A program made the position numbers and the translations under genes. 40,150 nt of DNA from a virus: IMG/VR virus record IMGVR_UViG_3300022744_000055, positions 1 to 40,150 of that record; one strand, given 5' to 3'. The notes below the pieces were generated by a model that saw only the letters and a list, made by a program, of their open reading frames with translations, was not told the origin of the DNA and did not search any database. Shown here piece after piece: positions 6,390 to 14,235 of this stretch (positions are counted from its first letter, which is position 1; each line of letters starts with the position of its first letter).

Positions 6390-8456
6390 ATGAACCTCTG
6401 GCTCGATTTGGAAACGTACAACGACACGCCGATCACGGCGGGCACGTACCGGTACGCATCAACGGCGGAGGTGCTGCTGTTCGCATGGGCGGTTGACCAC
6501 GACCCGGTTCAGACATGGGATGTGGCCAGCGGCGCACCCATGCCCTACGACCTTGAAGTGGCGCTGCTCGACCCCGAGTGCGTGGTGTTCGCCCACAACT
6601 CCATGTTTGACCGCAACGTGCTGCGCCATGCCATGCCTGCGCTATGCCCACCGGTTGAACGGTGGAGGGACACGATGGTGCAAGCCTTGGCACATTCGCT
6701 GCCAGGAGCGCTGGGCGCGTTGTGTGACGTATTGACCGTGCCTTCCGACAAAGCGAAGGACAAGCGCGGCAAACAGTTGGTGCAACTGTTCTGCCAACCA
6801 CGGCCAAAGAACATGAAGCTGCGCAGGGCCACGCACCAGACCCACCCGACAGAGTGGGCCGAGTTCGTGGACTACTGCCGCTTGGATGTAGAAGCCATGC
6901 GCGAGGTGTTCGCACGGCTGCCGAACTGGAATTACCGGGGCGCAGAGCTGGCTCTGTGGCACTTGGACCAAACCATCAATGATCGTGGCATCGCGGTGGA
7001 CACCGAGCTGGTTGACGCCGCCCTGGACGCCGTGGCGCAAGAACAAGAGGTGCTGGCAGCACAGACCGTCGATATGACAAACGGCGAGGTGCAAACCGCG
7101 AACCAGCGCAACCGGATGCTGGAGCACATCCTCACTGAATACGGGTACCACCTAGACGACCTACGGGGCGCAACGGTGGAAAAGGTGATGGACGACCCGG
7201 AGCTGCCAGAAGACCTGCGGGCCTTGCTGGTTGTGCGACTGCAAGCCTCCACAACCAGCACAAGCAAATACCGGGCGCTGCAACGCGCAACAAACCTGGA
7301 CGGGCGGATTCGCGGACTTCTTCAGTTTTGCGGGGCGTCCCGCACGGGGCGCTGGGCAGGTCGCACGTTCCAGCCCCAAAACCTGCCGCGCCCAACACTG
7401 GACGCTGACGAGGTTGATGTGGGCATCGGCGCACTCAAGGCCGGTACAGCGGGGCTGATTTACCCAAACGTCATGGAGGTGGCCAGCAGCGCCATTCGCG
7501 GGTGCATCGTGGCCGCGCCCGGAAAGAAGTTGGTCATTGCCGACTTGTCCAACATCGAAGGGAGAGGCTTGGCTTGGCTGGCCGGGGAACAGTGGAAGCT
7601 GCAAGCGTTCCGCGAATTTGACTCAGGCATGGGGTTTGACCTTTACAAGTTGGCCTACGCCAAATCATTCGGCGTGGACCCCGGCGCGGTCACCAAAGAC
7701 CAGCGCCAAGTCGGCAAGGTGCAGGAACTTGCGTTGGGCTATCAAGGGGGCGTGGGTGCTTTCGTGACGTTCGCCAGCGGGTACGGCATCAACCTCGACA
7801 AACTGGCGGCAGGCATCCTGCCCAACGCCCCAGCGGATTTGCTGACGGAGGCCCGCTCGTTCTTGGAGTGGCTGAAGAAGCAGCCCGACGCGCAGACCTA
7901 CGGACTCGCTGACGACACTTTTGTCGCGTGTGATGTGGTCAAGCGCGGCTGGCGCAACGGCCACCCGGCTACGGCGGCTTGGTGGCCCAAGCTGGAACAA
8001 GCGTTCAAGGACGCAGTAGACAGCGCAGCCTTTACGTTCGACTGCGGCACCGTGAAAGTGCGGCGCGATGGCAGTTGGATTCGGGTTCTGTTGCCCTCCG
8101 GGCGCTACGTCTGCTACCCCTCCCCAGGGGTGGATGACGATGGTTCAGCGTACTACTACGGCGTCAACCAGTTCTCCCGCAAATGGGGGCGCATCAAGAC
8201 GTATGCCGGGAAGCTGGCGGAGAACCTGACGCAAGCCTTTGCACGGGACATTCTGGCCTACAACATGCCCGCAATCGAAGCGGCAGGCTATCGCATCGTT
8301 CTGTCAGTCCATGACGAACTGTTGACCGAAACGCCGGACAGCCCTGAGTTCAATCACCAGCATTTGGCCGAACTGATGGCAGCGCCCCCTCCATGGGCTG
8401 CGGACATACCACTGGCTGCTGCCGGGTTTGAGACATACCGATACCGCAAGGACTGA
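6390..8456 (+). CDS. Family A DNA polymerase (phage type)
   Basis: A 688-residue replicative polymerase. The N-terminal 3'-5' exonuclease has DLETY (6-10), HNSMFDRNVL and DYCRLDVEAM, giving the expected acidic residues. The C-terminal polymerase domain has motif A VIADLSNIEGRGLAWLAG, motif B RQVGKVQELALGYQGG and motif C VLSVHDELL. ATG 6390 is the first start after the operator palindrome and gives the exonuclease domain its usual position; upstream in-frame sequence overlaps DUF2815 and is not conserved-looking. It is followed at once by a VRR-NUC nuclease and a SNF2 helicase, a set that recurs in Gram-positive and proteobacterial phages. The catalytic motifs look intact. Confidence 0.95.
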   Translation: MNLWLDLETYNDTPITAGTYRYASTAEVLLFAWAVDHDPVQTWDVASGAPMPYDLEVALLDPECVVFAHNSMFDRNVLRHAMPALCPPVERWRDTMVQALAHSLPGALGALCDVLTVPSDKAKDKRGKQLVQLFCQPRPKNMKLRRATHQTHPTEWAEFVDYCRLDVEAMREVFARLPNWNYRGAELALWHLDQTINDRGIAVDTELVDAALDAVAQEQEVLAAQTVDMTNGEVQTANQRNRMLEHILTEYGYHLDDLRGATVEKVMDDPELPEDLRALLVVRLQASTTSTSKYRALQRATNLDGRIRGLLQFCGASRTGRWAGRTFQPQNLPRPTLDADEVDVGIGALKAGTAGLIYPNVMEVASSAIRGCIVAAPGKKLVIADLSNIEGRGLAWLAGEQWKLQAFREFDSGMGFDLYKLAYAKSFGVDPGAVTKDQRQVGKVQELALGYQGGVGAFVTFASGYGINLDKLAAGILPNAPADLLTEARSFLEWLKKQPDAQTYGLADDTFVACDVVKRGWRNGHPATAAWWPKLEQAFKDAVDSAAFTFDCGTVKVRRDGSWIRVLLPSGRYVCYPSPGVDDDGSAYYYGVNQFSRKWGRIKTYAGKLAENLTQAFARDILAYNMPAIEAAGYRIVLSVHDELLTETPDSPEFNHQHLAELMAAPPPWAADIPLAAAGFETYRYRKD

Positions 8457-8457
8457 G

Positions 8458-8733
8458 ATGCGCGAATCAAAGATTGAAAAGCATTTGGTGGAGCGCGTCA
8501 AAGCGGCGGGCGGCTTGTGCTGGAAGTTCACCAGCACCAACCTGCGAGGCGTCCCGGACCGGGTTGTGATGTTGCCCAACCGGCCCACGGTTTGGGCCGA
8601 GTTGAAAGCCCCCGGTGGGCGGTTGTCCGCGCTACAAGTCCGCAGGCACAAAGACCTGTGGCGCGTGGGCCAGCCTGTCGTCGTACTGGCCTCTATCGAG
8701 GCAGTTGACACCTTCATGGAGGCACAGACATGA
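8458..8733 (+). CDS. VRR-NUC domain nuclease
   Basis: A 91-residue stand-alone VRR-NUC protein (PD-(D/E)XK superfamily), probably cutting branched DNA during replication or recombination. Motifs include ESKIEKHLVERVKAAGGLCWKF, the catalytic-type GVPDRVV and ELKAPGGRLSALQ, and a C-terminal PVVVLASIEAVDTF. It starts one base after the polymerase stop and overlaps the SNF2 helicase gene by four bases, the usual phage pairing. Confidence 0.9.
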   Translation: MRESKIEKHLVERVKAAGGLCWKFTSTNLRGVPDRVVMLPNRPTVWAELKAPGGRLSALQVRRHKDLWRVGQPVVVLASIEAVDTFMEAQT

Positions 8734-10112
8734 GCCGACCATTTACACCGCGCCCCTACCAAAAACTCATCATTGACCACATTCTGTCGAACGACAGGTG
8801 CGCCATTTGGGCCGACATGGGCATGGGCAAAACCAGCGCCAGCTTGACCGCCATTGACGCCCTCCGCTTCGTGGAGAGCGACCCGATACTGGTCCTAGCG
8901 CCAGCCAGGGTTGCCAACACCACATGGCCAGATGAGACCCAGAAGTGGGCGCACACGCAGCACCTTCGCGTACAGCCGGTGACAGGCCCGCTCAAAGGCC
9001 GAGTGCAGGCTGTTGCAAACAGGGCCGATGTGTACGCCTGCAACTACGACAACCTGCCTTGGCTGGTGGATCACTGGGGCGACAAATGGCCCTACAAAAC
9101 GGTCATTGCCGACGAGTCCACCAAGCTCAAATCCTTCCGCATTCGTCAAGGCGGGGAGCGGGCCAAGGCGCTGTCGAAAGTAGCTCACACCAAGGTGCGA
9201 CGGTTTGTGGCACTCACGGGCACCCCAGCACCAAACGGTCTTCAAGACCTGTGGGGCCAGATGTGGTTCATAGATCGGGGGCAACGCCTGGGGCGGACTT
9301 TTGAGGCGTTCAAGCAGCGGTGGTTCAGGCCGCACCCCAGCGGATTCGGCATCGTGGCCATGCCCCACGCCCAGCAGGAGATTCAGGACGCCTTGCGGGA
9401 TGTGTGCCTGACCGTAGAGGCAAAGGATTGGTTTGACCTTCGGCAGCCCATTGTGAACAACATTTACGTGGACATGCCTGCCAGGGCGCGGAAAGCGTAT
9501 GAAGACCTGGAAAAGCAGATGTTTGCCGAACTGGACTGCGGCACCGAGCTGGAAGCCTTCAACGCCGCAGCCAAGACCATCAAGTGCTTGCAGTTGGCCA
9601 ACGGGGCGGCGTACACCGGGGACAGCGGCGCGTGGACCGAACTGCATGACCAGAAGATACAGGCGCTGGACGAAATCGTAGAGGACGCCCAGGGGAACCC
9701 CATATTGGTGGCCTATCACTTCAAGTCGGACTTGGAACGGCTCAAACGGGCGTTCCCAAAGGGGCGTGAGCTGGACAAAGACCCAAAGACCCTGAAGGAT
9801 TGGAACAAGGGGCGCATTCCCCTTCTGTTTGCACACCCGCAGTCGGCGGGTCACGGCCTGAACTTGCAGGACGGCGGGCACATTCTGGTGTTCTTCTCCC
9901 ACTGGTGGAACTTGGAAGAACGAATGCAGATTCAGGAACGCATCGGGCCAACGCGCCAGATGCAGGCGGGGTATGACCGCCCGGTGTACGTACACAACCT
10001 AGTGGCGAAAAACACCGTAGACGAATTGGTGATCGAGCGCGTCAACACCAAACGTGAGGTACAGGACATTCTCATGGGCGCAATGAAACGACGAAAGGCA
10101 CAAACCACATGA
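8730..10112 (+). CDS. SNF2-family DNA helicase/translocase
   Basis: A 460-residue SF2 helicase of the short phage SNF2 type. It has Walker A WADMGMGKTSA (about 28-38), a DEXH-like IADESTKLKSF, motif III LTGTPAPNGLQDLWGQ, and a C-terminal lobe with SAGHGLNLQDGGHILVFFS and QERIGPTRQ. It likely remodels branched or protein-bound DNA together with the adjacent VRR-NUC. The start overlaps the VRR-NUC stop and the end overlaps the DUF3310 start by four bases, implying translational coupling. Confidence 0.92.
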   Translation: MSRPFTPRPYQKLIIDHILSNDRCAIWADMGMGKTSASLTAIDALRFVESDPILVLAPARVANTTWPDETQKWAHTQHLRVQPVTGPLKGRVQAVANRADVYACNYDNLPWLVDHWGDKWPYKTVIADESTKLKSFRIRQGGERAKALSKVAHTKVRRFVALTGTPAPNGLQDLWGQMWFIDRGQRLGRTFEAFKQRWFRPHPSGFGIVAMPHAQQEIQDALRDVCLTVEAKDWFDLRQPIVNNIYVDMPARARKAYEDLEKQMFAELDCGTELEAFNAAAKTIKCLQLANGAAYTGDSGAWTELHDQKIQALDEIVEDAQGNPILVAYHFKSDLERLKRAFPKGRELDKDPKTLKDWNKGRIPLLFAHPQSAGHGLNLQDGGHILVFFSHWWNLEERMQIQERIGPTRQMQAGYDRPVYVHNLVAKNTVDELVIERVNTKREVQDILMGAMKRRKAQTT

Positions 10113-10387
10113 AAGCAACAGACGTACAGATCGCGGGCGACCATTACAAAAAGATGGCGATTCAGCCAATTGAGTTCATCAACGCCAATCGGCTTGGGTT
10201 TTGCGAAGGCAACGCCATCAAATACCTGTGCCGGTACCGCGACAAAGGTGGCGTGACGGACTTGCAGAAGGCGCGGCACTACATCGACCTGCTGATCGAG
10301 TCCATGTCAGAAGCGCCGACACGCGCCACCTCAAAACGCCGGGGCCGTCCTCGCAAAAATACAACAACCGAAACAACCCCGGAATAA
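10109..10387 (+). CDS. DUF3310 protein
   Basis: A 92-residue DUF3310 protein, common in phages and sometimes labelled nucleotide-kinase-like without firm evidence. The domain is clear: DHYKKMAIQPIEFI, GNAIKYLCRYRDKGG and DLQKARHYIDLLIE. The tail after residue 70 is basic and disordered (TSKRRGRPRKN), resembling an AT-hook, which hints at DNA contact. It closes the first part of the early operon, before a new operator-controlled promoter. Confidence 0.85.
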   Translation: MKATDVQIAGDHYKKMAIQPIEFINANRLGFCEGNAIKYLCRYRDKGGVTDLQKARHYIDLLIESMSEAPTRATSKRRGRPRKNTTTETTPE

Positions 10388-10403
10388 ATTTCTTCGCCCT
10401 CCG

Positions 10404-10454
10404 CAACAACCTTGGGGTTGTGTTACATTACGTCACAACAACCCCGACGTTGTT
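10404..10454 (+). promoter_or_regulatory. Internal early promoter with two operators
   Basis: Extended -10 TG-T-TACATT (10421-10429). Upstream lies ACAACC-TTGG-GGTTGT (10406-10421), whose right arm runs into the TG of the -10; downstream, over the initial transcribed region, lies AACAAC-CCCGAC-GTTGTT (10437-10454). The layout matches the promoter at 3941-3968. It would drive the second half of the early operon. Confidence 0.65.
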
Positions 10455-10472
10455 ATCAAGATTCAAAGAAAC

Positions 10473-10760
10473 ATGCCCATCCCAACCTCAGACACCCGCC
10501 TCGCAGTCAAAGAACTGTTCAACACCTTCCCTGCCATGCCCTTCACAGCCGTGGAGATTGCAGCCCGCACGGGACTCAACACCACCAAGGCGGTGCAGAA
10601 CCTGCGCCAAGTTGGCTGGCTGGAGTCCCGCCGTGTACCGGGCCAAGGCACCGTGTATTTCCGCTCACCCAACCTCACGCCGCTCAAAGGTGAGCAGGCG
10701 TGTACCGGGCCAAGGCACCGTGTATTTCCGCTCACCCAACCTCACGCCGCTCAAAGGTGA
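10473..10760 (+). CDS. HTH protein, C-terminus altered by a frameshifting 67-bp duplication
   Basis: A 95-residue reading frame with an N-terminal winged-helix-like HTH (FTAVEIAARTGLNTTKAVQN, then VGWLESRRVPGQGTVYF). After about residue 76 (PLKGEQA) the sequence enters the second copy of a 67-bp tandem duplication, shifts frame and ends with an out-of-frame tail. Removing one copy restores a single frame through to 10938, giving a protein of about 132 residues that continues LITHSKAHDSGASML... The HTH survives, so the product could still bind DNA. It is the first gene after an operator-controlled promoter. Either a recent mutation, a reversible switch or an assembly error. Confidence 0.65.
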   Translation: MPIPTSDTRLAVKELFNTFPAMPFTAVEIAARTGLNTTKAVQNLRQVGWLESRRVPGQGTVYFRSPNLTPLKGEQACTGPRHRVFPLTQPHAAQR

Positions 10761-10767
10761 GCAGGCG
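10632..10767. repeat. 67-bp perfect tandem duplication
   Basis: Bases 10632-10700 equal 10699-10767 exactly, giving a tandem duplication with a period of 67 bp. Because 67 is not a multiple of three it shifts the HTH gene frame. Identity is complete, which implies a very recent event or an assembly artefact. Confidence 0.95.
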
Positions 10768-10938
10768 CTCATCACCCACAGCAAAGCCCATGACAGCGGC
10801 GCGTCGATGCTGCACCGCCCGACCTACCGCCCTGCGGAGTGGTACGTGCGCCCCGGTGGCGAGGACCACAAGCAACACCCCAGCCGACATGGCAGTCGGC
10901 TCACCTATGCAGACGGACGCACGGAGGCCGCACGATGA
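10768..10938 (+). pseudogene. Severed 3' part of the HTH gene
   Basis: This segment continues the HTH protein in the frame of the second duplicate copy: LITHSKAHDSGASMLHRPTY, then RPAEWYVRPGG and a basic tail ending GRTEAAR. It has no start of its own. Its stop overlaps the ATG of the next gene (ATGA at 10935), the junction style used throughout this operon, which supports it being the true end of the ancestral gene. Confidence 0.6.
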
Positions 10939-11117
10939 ACCGCTTTTTCAAACTATTCCAACAACCCGATGCCCGCGAACTCGCGGCCAAGGAACTCGCC
11001 CAAGCCGAGCACAGCCTGTTGGAAGCACAGAGTGCCGCTGAGTACGCCCGCTCCATGGTGGTGTACCACCGTGAACGCATTGAGCGGTTGCGCTCTTACC
11101 TGGAGGGCCGGGGATGA
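10935..11117 (+). CDS. Small coiled-coil phage protein
   Basis: A 60-residue, highly charged helical protein: MNRFFKLFQQPDARELAAKE, then LAQAEHSLLEAQ and a C-terminal YHRERIERLRSYL. It resembles short helical proteins seen in many proteobacterial phage early regions, with no known activity. ATG 10935 overlaps the end of the ancestral HTH gene and its own stop overlaps the next start, so it is an integral part of the early operon. Confidence 0.75.
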   Translation: MNRFFKLFQQPDARELAAKELAQAEHSLLEAQSAAEYARSMVVYHRERIERLRSYLEGRG

Positions 11118-11530
11118 GGCGCACCTACGCCCTGTCCCCCGTCGAGCGGGCCGTGGCCCGGATGAAGTGGAAGCAGAGCCTGGACACCGCACATCTGCAA
11201 GCCCTGATTGGTGGCAAGTGGGAGCGAGTGGTTGAGAAGGTGGCAACCCTGTTCTTCCTCGTTGGCTATGCGGCTGACAAGGACAAGCTGCCAGACAGCA
11301 CAGACCTGCGCATCCTGCACGGCGCTTGCCGCAGCACGTTGGATGTGACCCGTCTGGAAGAACTGACGGACTTGCAGCGTGGCTCATTGGAAGCTGGGTT
11401 GCTTGCCGTGGAGCGCATCAAGCCCCTGCTGACCGAGCGGTCCCTCATGCAAGCCAGCACCGTCTTGCAGGCGCTGCTGAAACAAAACAACGGCGTCTTC
11501 TGGCGCGACTTTGAGGAGTTTGTGAAATGA
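11114..11530 (+). CDS. Conserved hypothetical phage protein, early operon
   Basis: A 138-residue, mostly helical protein (SPVERAVARMKWKQSLDTAH, RILHGACRSTLDV, FWRDFEEFVK) with no membrane segment or recognised catalytic motif. ATGA overlaps at both ends tie it translationally to its neighbours. It sits between the small coiled-coil gene and the MazG-like gene. I cannot assign a function. Confidence 0.75.
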   Translation: MRRTYALSPVERAVARMKWKQSLDTAHLQALIGGKWERVVEKVATLFFLVGYAADKDKLPDSTDLRILHGACRSTLDVTRLEELTDLQRGSLEAGLLAVERIKPLLTERSLMQASTVLQALLKQNNGVFWRDFEEFVK

Positions 11531-11988
11531 GCGTGGAATCAATTGCCCTGTGGCACAAGCGTGCCAGGCCCGAACCAACCGACAGGGACTTTGACGTCCA
11601 GTTGGGTTGTCACTTTGAGGAAATCGCGGAGATGCTGGAGCAACTGGCGTTTACCGTGACAGATGATGGGTTCACGTACCCGACGATGGCTGGCATCGAC
11701 AGTGCTGCATTCCAAAGCATCAAGCTGCTTTCTCAGCAACTGAAGCAAGGCACTGCCAGAGCAGTCATCGGTGACCGCAAAGAGTTCCTCGACTCACTGG
11801 CTGACCAGATCGTGACCTCCACCGGAGTGGGTCACTGCGCCGGGATGAACATCACTGAGGCTTGCATCCGGGTCAACTCCAGCAACTGGAGCAAGTACGA
11901 CGCCAACGGCCAACCGATCTTCGACGACAACGGGAAGATTGCCAAGGGTCCGAACTACCACAAGCCTGATCTGGAGGGGTTGGTATGA
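11527..11988 (+). CDS. MazG/PRA-PH-like nucleoside triphosphate pyrophosphohydrolase
   Basis: A 153-residue protein with all-alpha NTP pyrophosphohydrolase features. An acidic helix (CHFEEIAEMLEQL) matches the EExxE-type metal site, a second acidic helix is FLDSLADQIV, and the C-terminal signature ACIRVNSSNWSKYDANGQPI...KGPNYHKPDL is typical of phage and bacterial MazG/HisE-like enzymes. It likely hydrolyses (d)NTPs or alarmone-like nucleotides and adjusts the nucleotide pool. It is directly followed by a ThyX-like gene, which supports a nucleotide-metabolism pair. Substrate is not predictable from sequence. Confidence 0.8.
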   Translation: MSVESIALWHKRARPEPTDRDFDVQLGCHFEEIAEMLEQLAFTVTDDGFTYPTMAGIDSAAFQSIKLLSQQLKQGTARAVIGDRKEFLDSLADQIVTSTGVGHCAGMNITEACIRVNSSNWSKYDANGQPIFDDNGKIAKGPNYHKPDLEGLV

Positions 11989-12794
11989 CCCAGATCACAG
12001 CCAAGAGCGTAGCCGCCAGCATCAGCCCAGACGGACTGGAGATCCACACACTGGAGTTGCAGTACCCACGGTTCATTCACTCTGAGTTCATGACCCATCG
12101 GGTGTTCTCGCGCAATGCTGCAAGCTCTCGCGCCATCCCTGTGGCAAAGATGATTGAGCAGGTTCGCAATGACCCAGCCATGCCGATCCACTGGGGCAAG
12201 AACCAGCCGGGGATGCAGGCGCATGAGCAACTGGCCGACACGGTGGAAGTTCAGCAGCAATGGCGAAACGCTGCAAGAGATGCGGCAAATCGTGCAGAGC
12301 AAATGTCTGCGCTTGGCCTGCACAAGCAAGTCGTCAACCGGATTCTGGAGCCGTTCCAGTTGATGCGGACACTGGTCACATCCACCGAGTGGGACAACTT
12401 CTTTGCACTGCGGGATCACCCGGATGCACAGCCAGAGATTCAGGCGCTGGCGACAGCAATGCGCGATGCAATCACTGGGGCAGACACAAAGAGCCTTGAG
12501 TACGGCGAGTGGCACCTGCCATACGTCCGACCAGACGAGCGCGAACTGTTCAGAGATGCAACCCTGCTGAAGCTGTCCACAGCGCGATGCGCAAGGGTGT
12601 CGTACCTGACACATGACGGTCAGAAACCGGACGTTCAGAAGGACTTGGAGTTGTACGAACGGCTGGTTGGTTCACAACCCATCCACGCATCGCCAGCAGA
12701 ACACCAAGCACAGGCAACCAAGGAGTTCGATGTGAGCAGCGGCAACTTCATTGGGTGGATTCAGCACAGGCAATTGATTGAGGTAGCGGTATGA
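11985..12794 (+). CDS. thyX: ThyX-like FAD-dependent thymidylate synthase
   Basis: A 269-residue protein related to flavin-dependent thymidylate synthase, which methylates dUMP to dTMP using FAD and methylene-tetrahydrofolate. The ThyX signature region appears in divergent form as MTHRVFSRNAASSRAIP (RHR changed to THR, NE to NA, with the S..N...S.R spacing recognisable). Later blocks are EWHLPYVRPDE and the core helix TARCARVSYLTHDG, plus a HASPAEHQA segment. It is longer than many cellular ThyX proteins. The changed signature means activity should not be assumed, although family membership is fairly secure. It forms a pair with the MazG-like hydrolase. Confidence 0.8.
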   Translation: MTQITAKSVAASISPDGLEIHTLELQYPRFIHSEFMTHRVFSRNAASSRAIPVAKMIEQVRNDPAMPIHWGKNQPGMQAHEQLADTVEVQQQWRNAARDAANRAEQMSALGLHKQVVNRILEPFQLMRTLVTSTEWDNFFALRDHPDAQPEIQALATAMRDAITGADTKSLEYGEWHLPYVRPDERELFRDATLLKLSTARCARVSYLTHDGQKPDVQKDLELYERLVGSQPIHASPAEHQAQATKEFDVSSGNFIGWIQHRQLIEVAV

Positions 12795-12985
12795 AAACCC
12801 TACCTTGGGACTGCTTCCGCTGCCACCCAGCAAACCTGTCTGACAAGTGCAAGGAATGCCTGCGCTGGCAACGGATGCCCGGTCAGGACTGGGGGCCACG
12901 CACACCACTGGCTTTTGTCGAGAGTCACGGAGCAACAGGCTGTGACTTTGTTCCCCATTATCCGAGTGAGGAGAGAAAGAAATGA
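12791..12985 (+). CDS. Small cysteine-rich, zinc-ribbon-like protein
   Basis: A 64-residue protein with two CxxC pairs close to the N-terminus (CFRC and CKEC, about residues 8-23), followed by an aromatic and charged region. The spacing fits a small zinc-binding module. It overlaps its neighbours by four bases on each side. Function unknown. Confidence 0.7.
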   Translation: MKTLPWDCFRCHPANLSDKCKECLRWQRMPGQDWGPRTPLAFVESHGATGCDFVPHYPSEERKK

Positions 12986-13206
12986 CCGCTTTGGAATTGG
13001 CCGACTACATGGAAAACACTGAGCGTTGGAATTGCTCTGGTGTACGAATGCAAGACTGCGCGGAAATGCTCCGCAAGCAGGCAGAGGCAATTAAGCAGTT
13101 GCGGGAGGCTTTGGATGGACTTCTATCTGAACACCAATCTGTCGATGAATATGTCAAGGCATCTTTACGTGCCGTTGCGGTGCTAACAACGACTGAGGAA
13201 ATATGA
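12982..13206 (+). CDS. Small helical protein of unknown function
   Basis: A 74-residue protein with the pattern LADYMENTERWNCSGVRMQD followed by MLRKQAEAIKQLREAL, a style common in short phage proteins that carry a heptad-like helix. No catalytic motif seen. ATGA-type overlaps with the zinc-ribbon gene and with the methyltransferase gene place it in the same transcript. Confidence 0.65.
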   Translation: MTALELADYMENTERWNCSGVRMQDCAEMLRKQAEAIKQLREALDGLLSEHQSVDEYVKASLRAVAVLTTTEEI

Positions 13207-13892
13207 ATGAGTTGGCTCTTTTCGCAGGCGCTGGCGGTGGATTGCTTGCGTCTTTATTCGCTGGCTGGAAAACAGTCTGCGCTGTCGAATTGGATTGGTA
13301 TTGCAGATGTGTTCTCGCACAGCGACAAAATGATGGATTACTCCCCATTTTCCCGATATGGGATGACGTTCGTACCTTTGACGGTAGACCGTGGCGTGGC
13401 CGAATTGATGTTGTATCTGGAGGCTTCCCTTGCCAAGCATTTAGCACCGCTGCGGCAGGACGGAACAACGCCGACGATCTTTGGCCTGAAATGTTCCGAA
13501 TCGTGGCAGATGTTGCTCCCCGGTATGTCTTTGCCGAAAACGTCAGCGCCAAAGCCATTGACAAAGCGTGTGATGACCTTGAGTCGCTGGGTTACAAAAC
13601 CAACGCAATTTCCTTGTCAGCGCAAGACTTGGGTGCTGACCACTCACGGGAGCGGCATTGGTTGCTTGCATACACCCACGACAAAAGCGAATTACTGCGC
13701 GGACTCTATGCAAAAGTGGCCGAGTTGCCGAGCATGGCGCGAGGTGTTTGGGTATCCGACCCCGGAATCCCACGAATATCTGATGGGGTGGCCCATCGGA
13801 TGGACAGACTTAAAGCCACTGGCAATGGACAAGTTCCAGTTGTGGCATTTGCGGCACTTGCGGCTCTAGCCGAATCGGAGGAATTCAAATGA
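13203..13892 (+). CDS. C5 cytosine DNA methyltransferase (short phage type)
   Basis: A 229-residue DNA (cytosine-5) methyltransferase using S-adenosylmethionine. Motif I LALFAGAGGG (4-13), motif IV GGFPCQAFS with catalytic Cys77, motif VI AENV (111-114), motif VIII RERHW (149-153) and a motif X-like GNGQVPVVAFAAL (from 207) are all present. Only about 45 residues separate RERHW from the C-terminal block, so the target-recognition region is very small compared with typical enzymes of more than 320 residues. Likely role is self-protection against host restriction. The 3' third also reads, in the +1 frame, as a plausible methyltransferase-like tail (see findings). Sequence specificity is unknown. 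Confidence 0.9.
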   Translation: MNELALFAGAGGGLLASLFAGWKTVCAVELDWYCRCVLAQRQNDGLLPIFPIWDDVRTFDGRPWRGRIDVVSGGFPCQAFSTAAAGRNNADDLWPEMFRIVADVAPRYVFAENVSAKAIDKACDDLESLGYKTNAISLSAQDLGADHSRERHWLLAYTHDKSELLRGLYAKVAELPSMARGVWVSDPGIPRISDGVAHRMDRLKATGNGQVPVVAFAALAALAESEEFK

Positions 13893-14125
13893 CTGAATTT
13901 ATGGGATGGACATTGCTGGTTTTTGCAGCATGTGTGTTCGCAATGATCGCCGCTCTTGTGTATGGGAAATACGCAAAACTGCGGCGTGAAATCGATTACA
14001 TGAAAAGCCAGTTGTCAACGTTGCAAGACAAAAACCACAACAACTGGCTAGACATTCGCCGTGTGGCTGAAGCTGCTGACCTGAAATGGATTCCCAAAGA
14101 GGAAGGAAAGTGGGTAAAAGAATGA
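13889..14125 (+). CDS. Small membrane protein with coiled coil
   Basis: A 78-residue protein with one N-terminal transmembrane helix (about residues 5-26, WTLLVFAACVFAMIAALVYG) followed by a basic, coiled-coil-like cytoplasmic segment (KLRREIDYMKSQLSTLQDKN). Its early-operon position argues against a lysis role. It could act at the membrane, for example in superinfection exclusion, but there is no direct evidence. Confidence 0.7.
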   Translation: MTEFMGWTLLVFAACVFAMIAALVYGKYAKLRREIDYMKSQLSTLQDKNHNNWLDIRRVAEAADLKWIPKEEGKWVKE

Positions 14126-14235
14126 TCGACCCGAACGAATTAGAACGCTCATTGAAACGCATGGCATGGGCAGGAGCAGCAATCATGGCTGCCCTGCTGG
14201 TTGGTGCTTTTCTCATTGGATGGGGGTTGGCATGA
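14122..14235 (+). CDS. Tiny single-pass membrane protein
   Basis: A 37-residue frame, MIDPNELERSLKRM followed by a hydrophobic helix (AWAGAAIMAALLVGAFLIGW). The ATG overlaps the preceding gene's TGA, and its own stop overlaps the next ATG at 14232. This exact chaining is the rule in this operon and is the main evidence that it is real. Function unknown. Confidence 0.6.
   Translation: MIDPNELERSLKRMAWAGAAIMAALLVGAFLIGWGLA

Noticed and set aside
13207-13869. A 220-residue frame covering the methyltransferase gene in the +1 frame as an independent gene
   Set aside because: Its N-terminal two thirds look like shadow translation of the methyltransferase. I kept the C-terminal part only as a finding.
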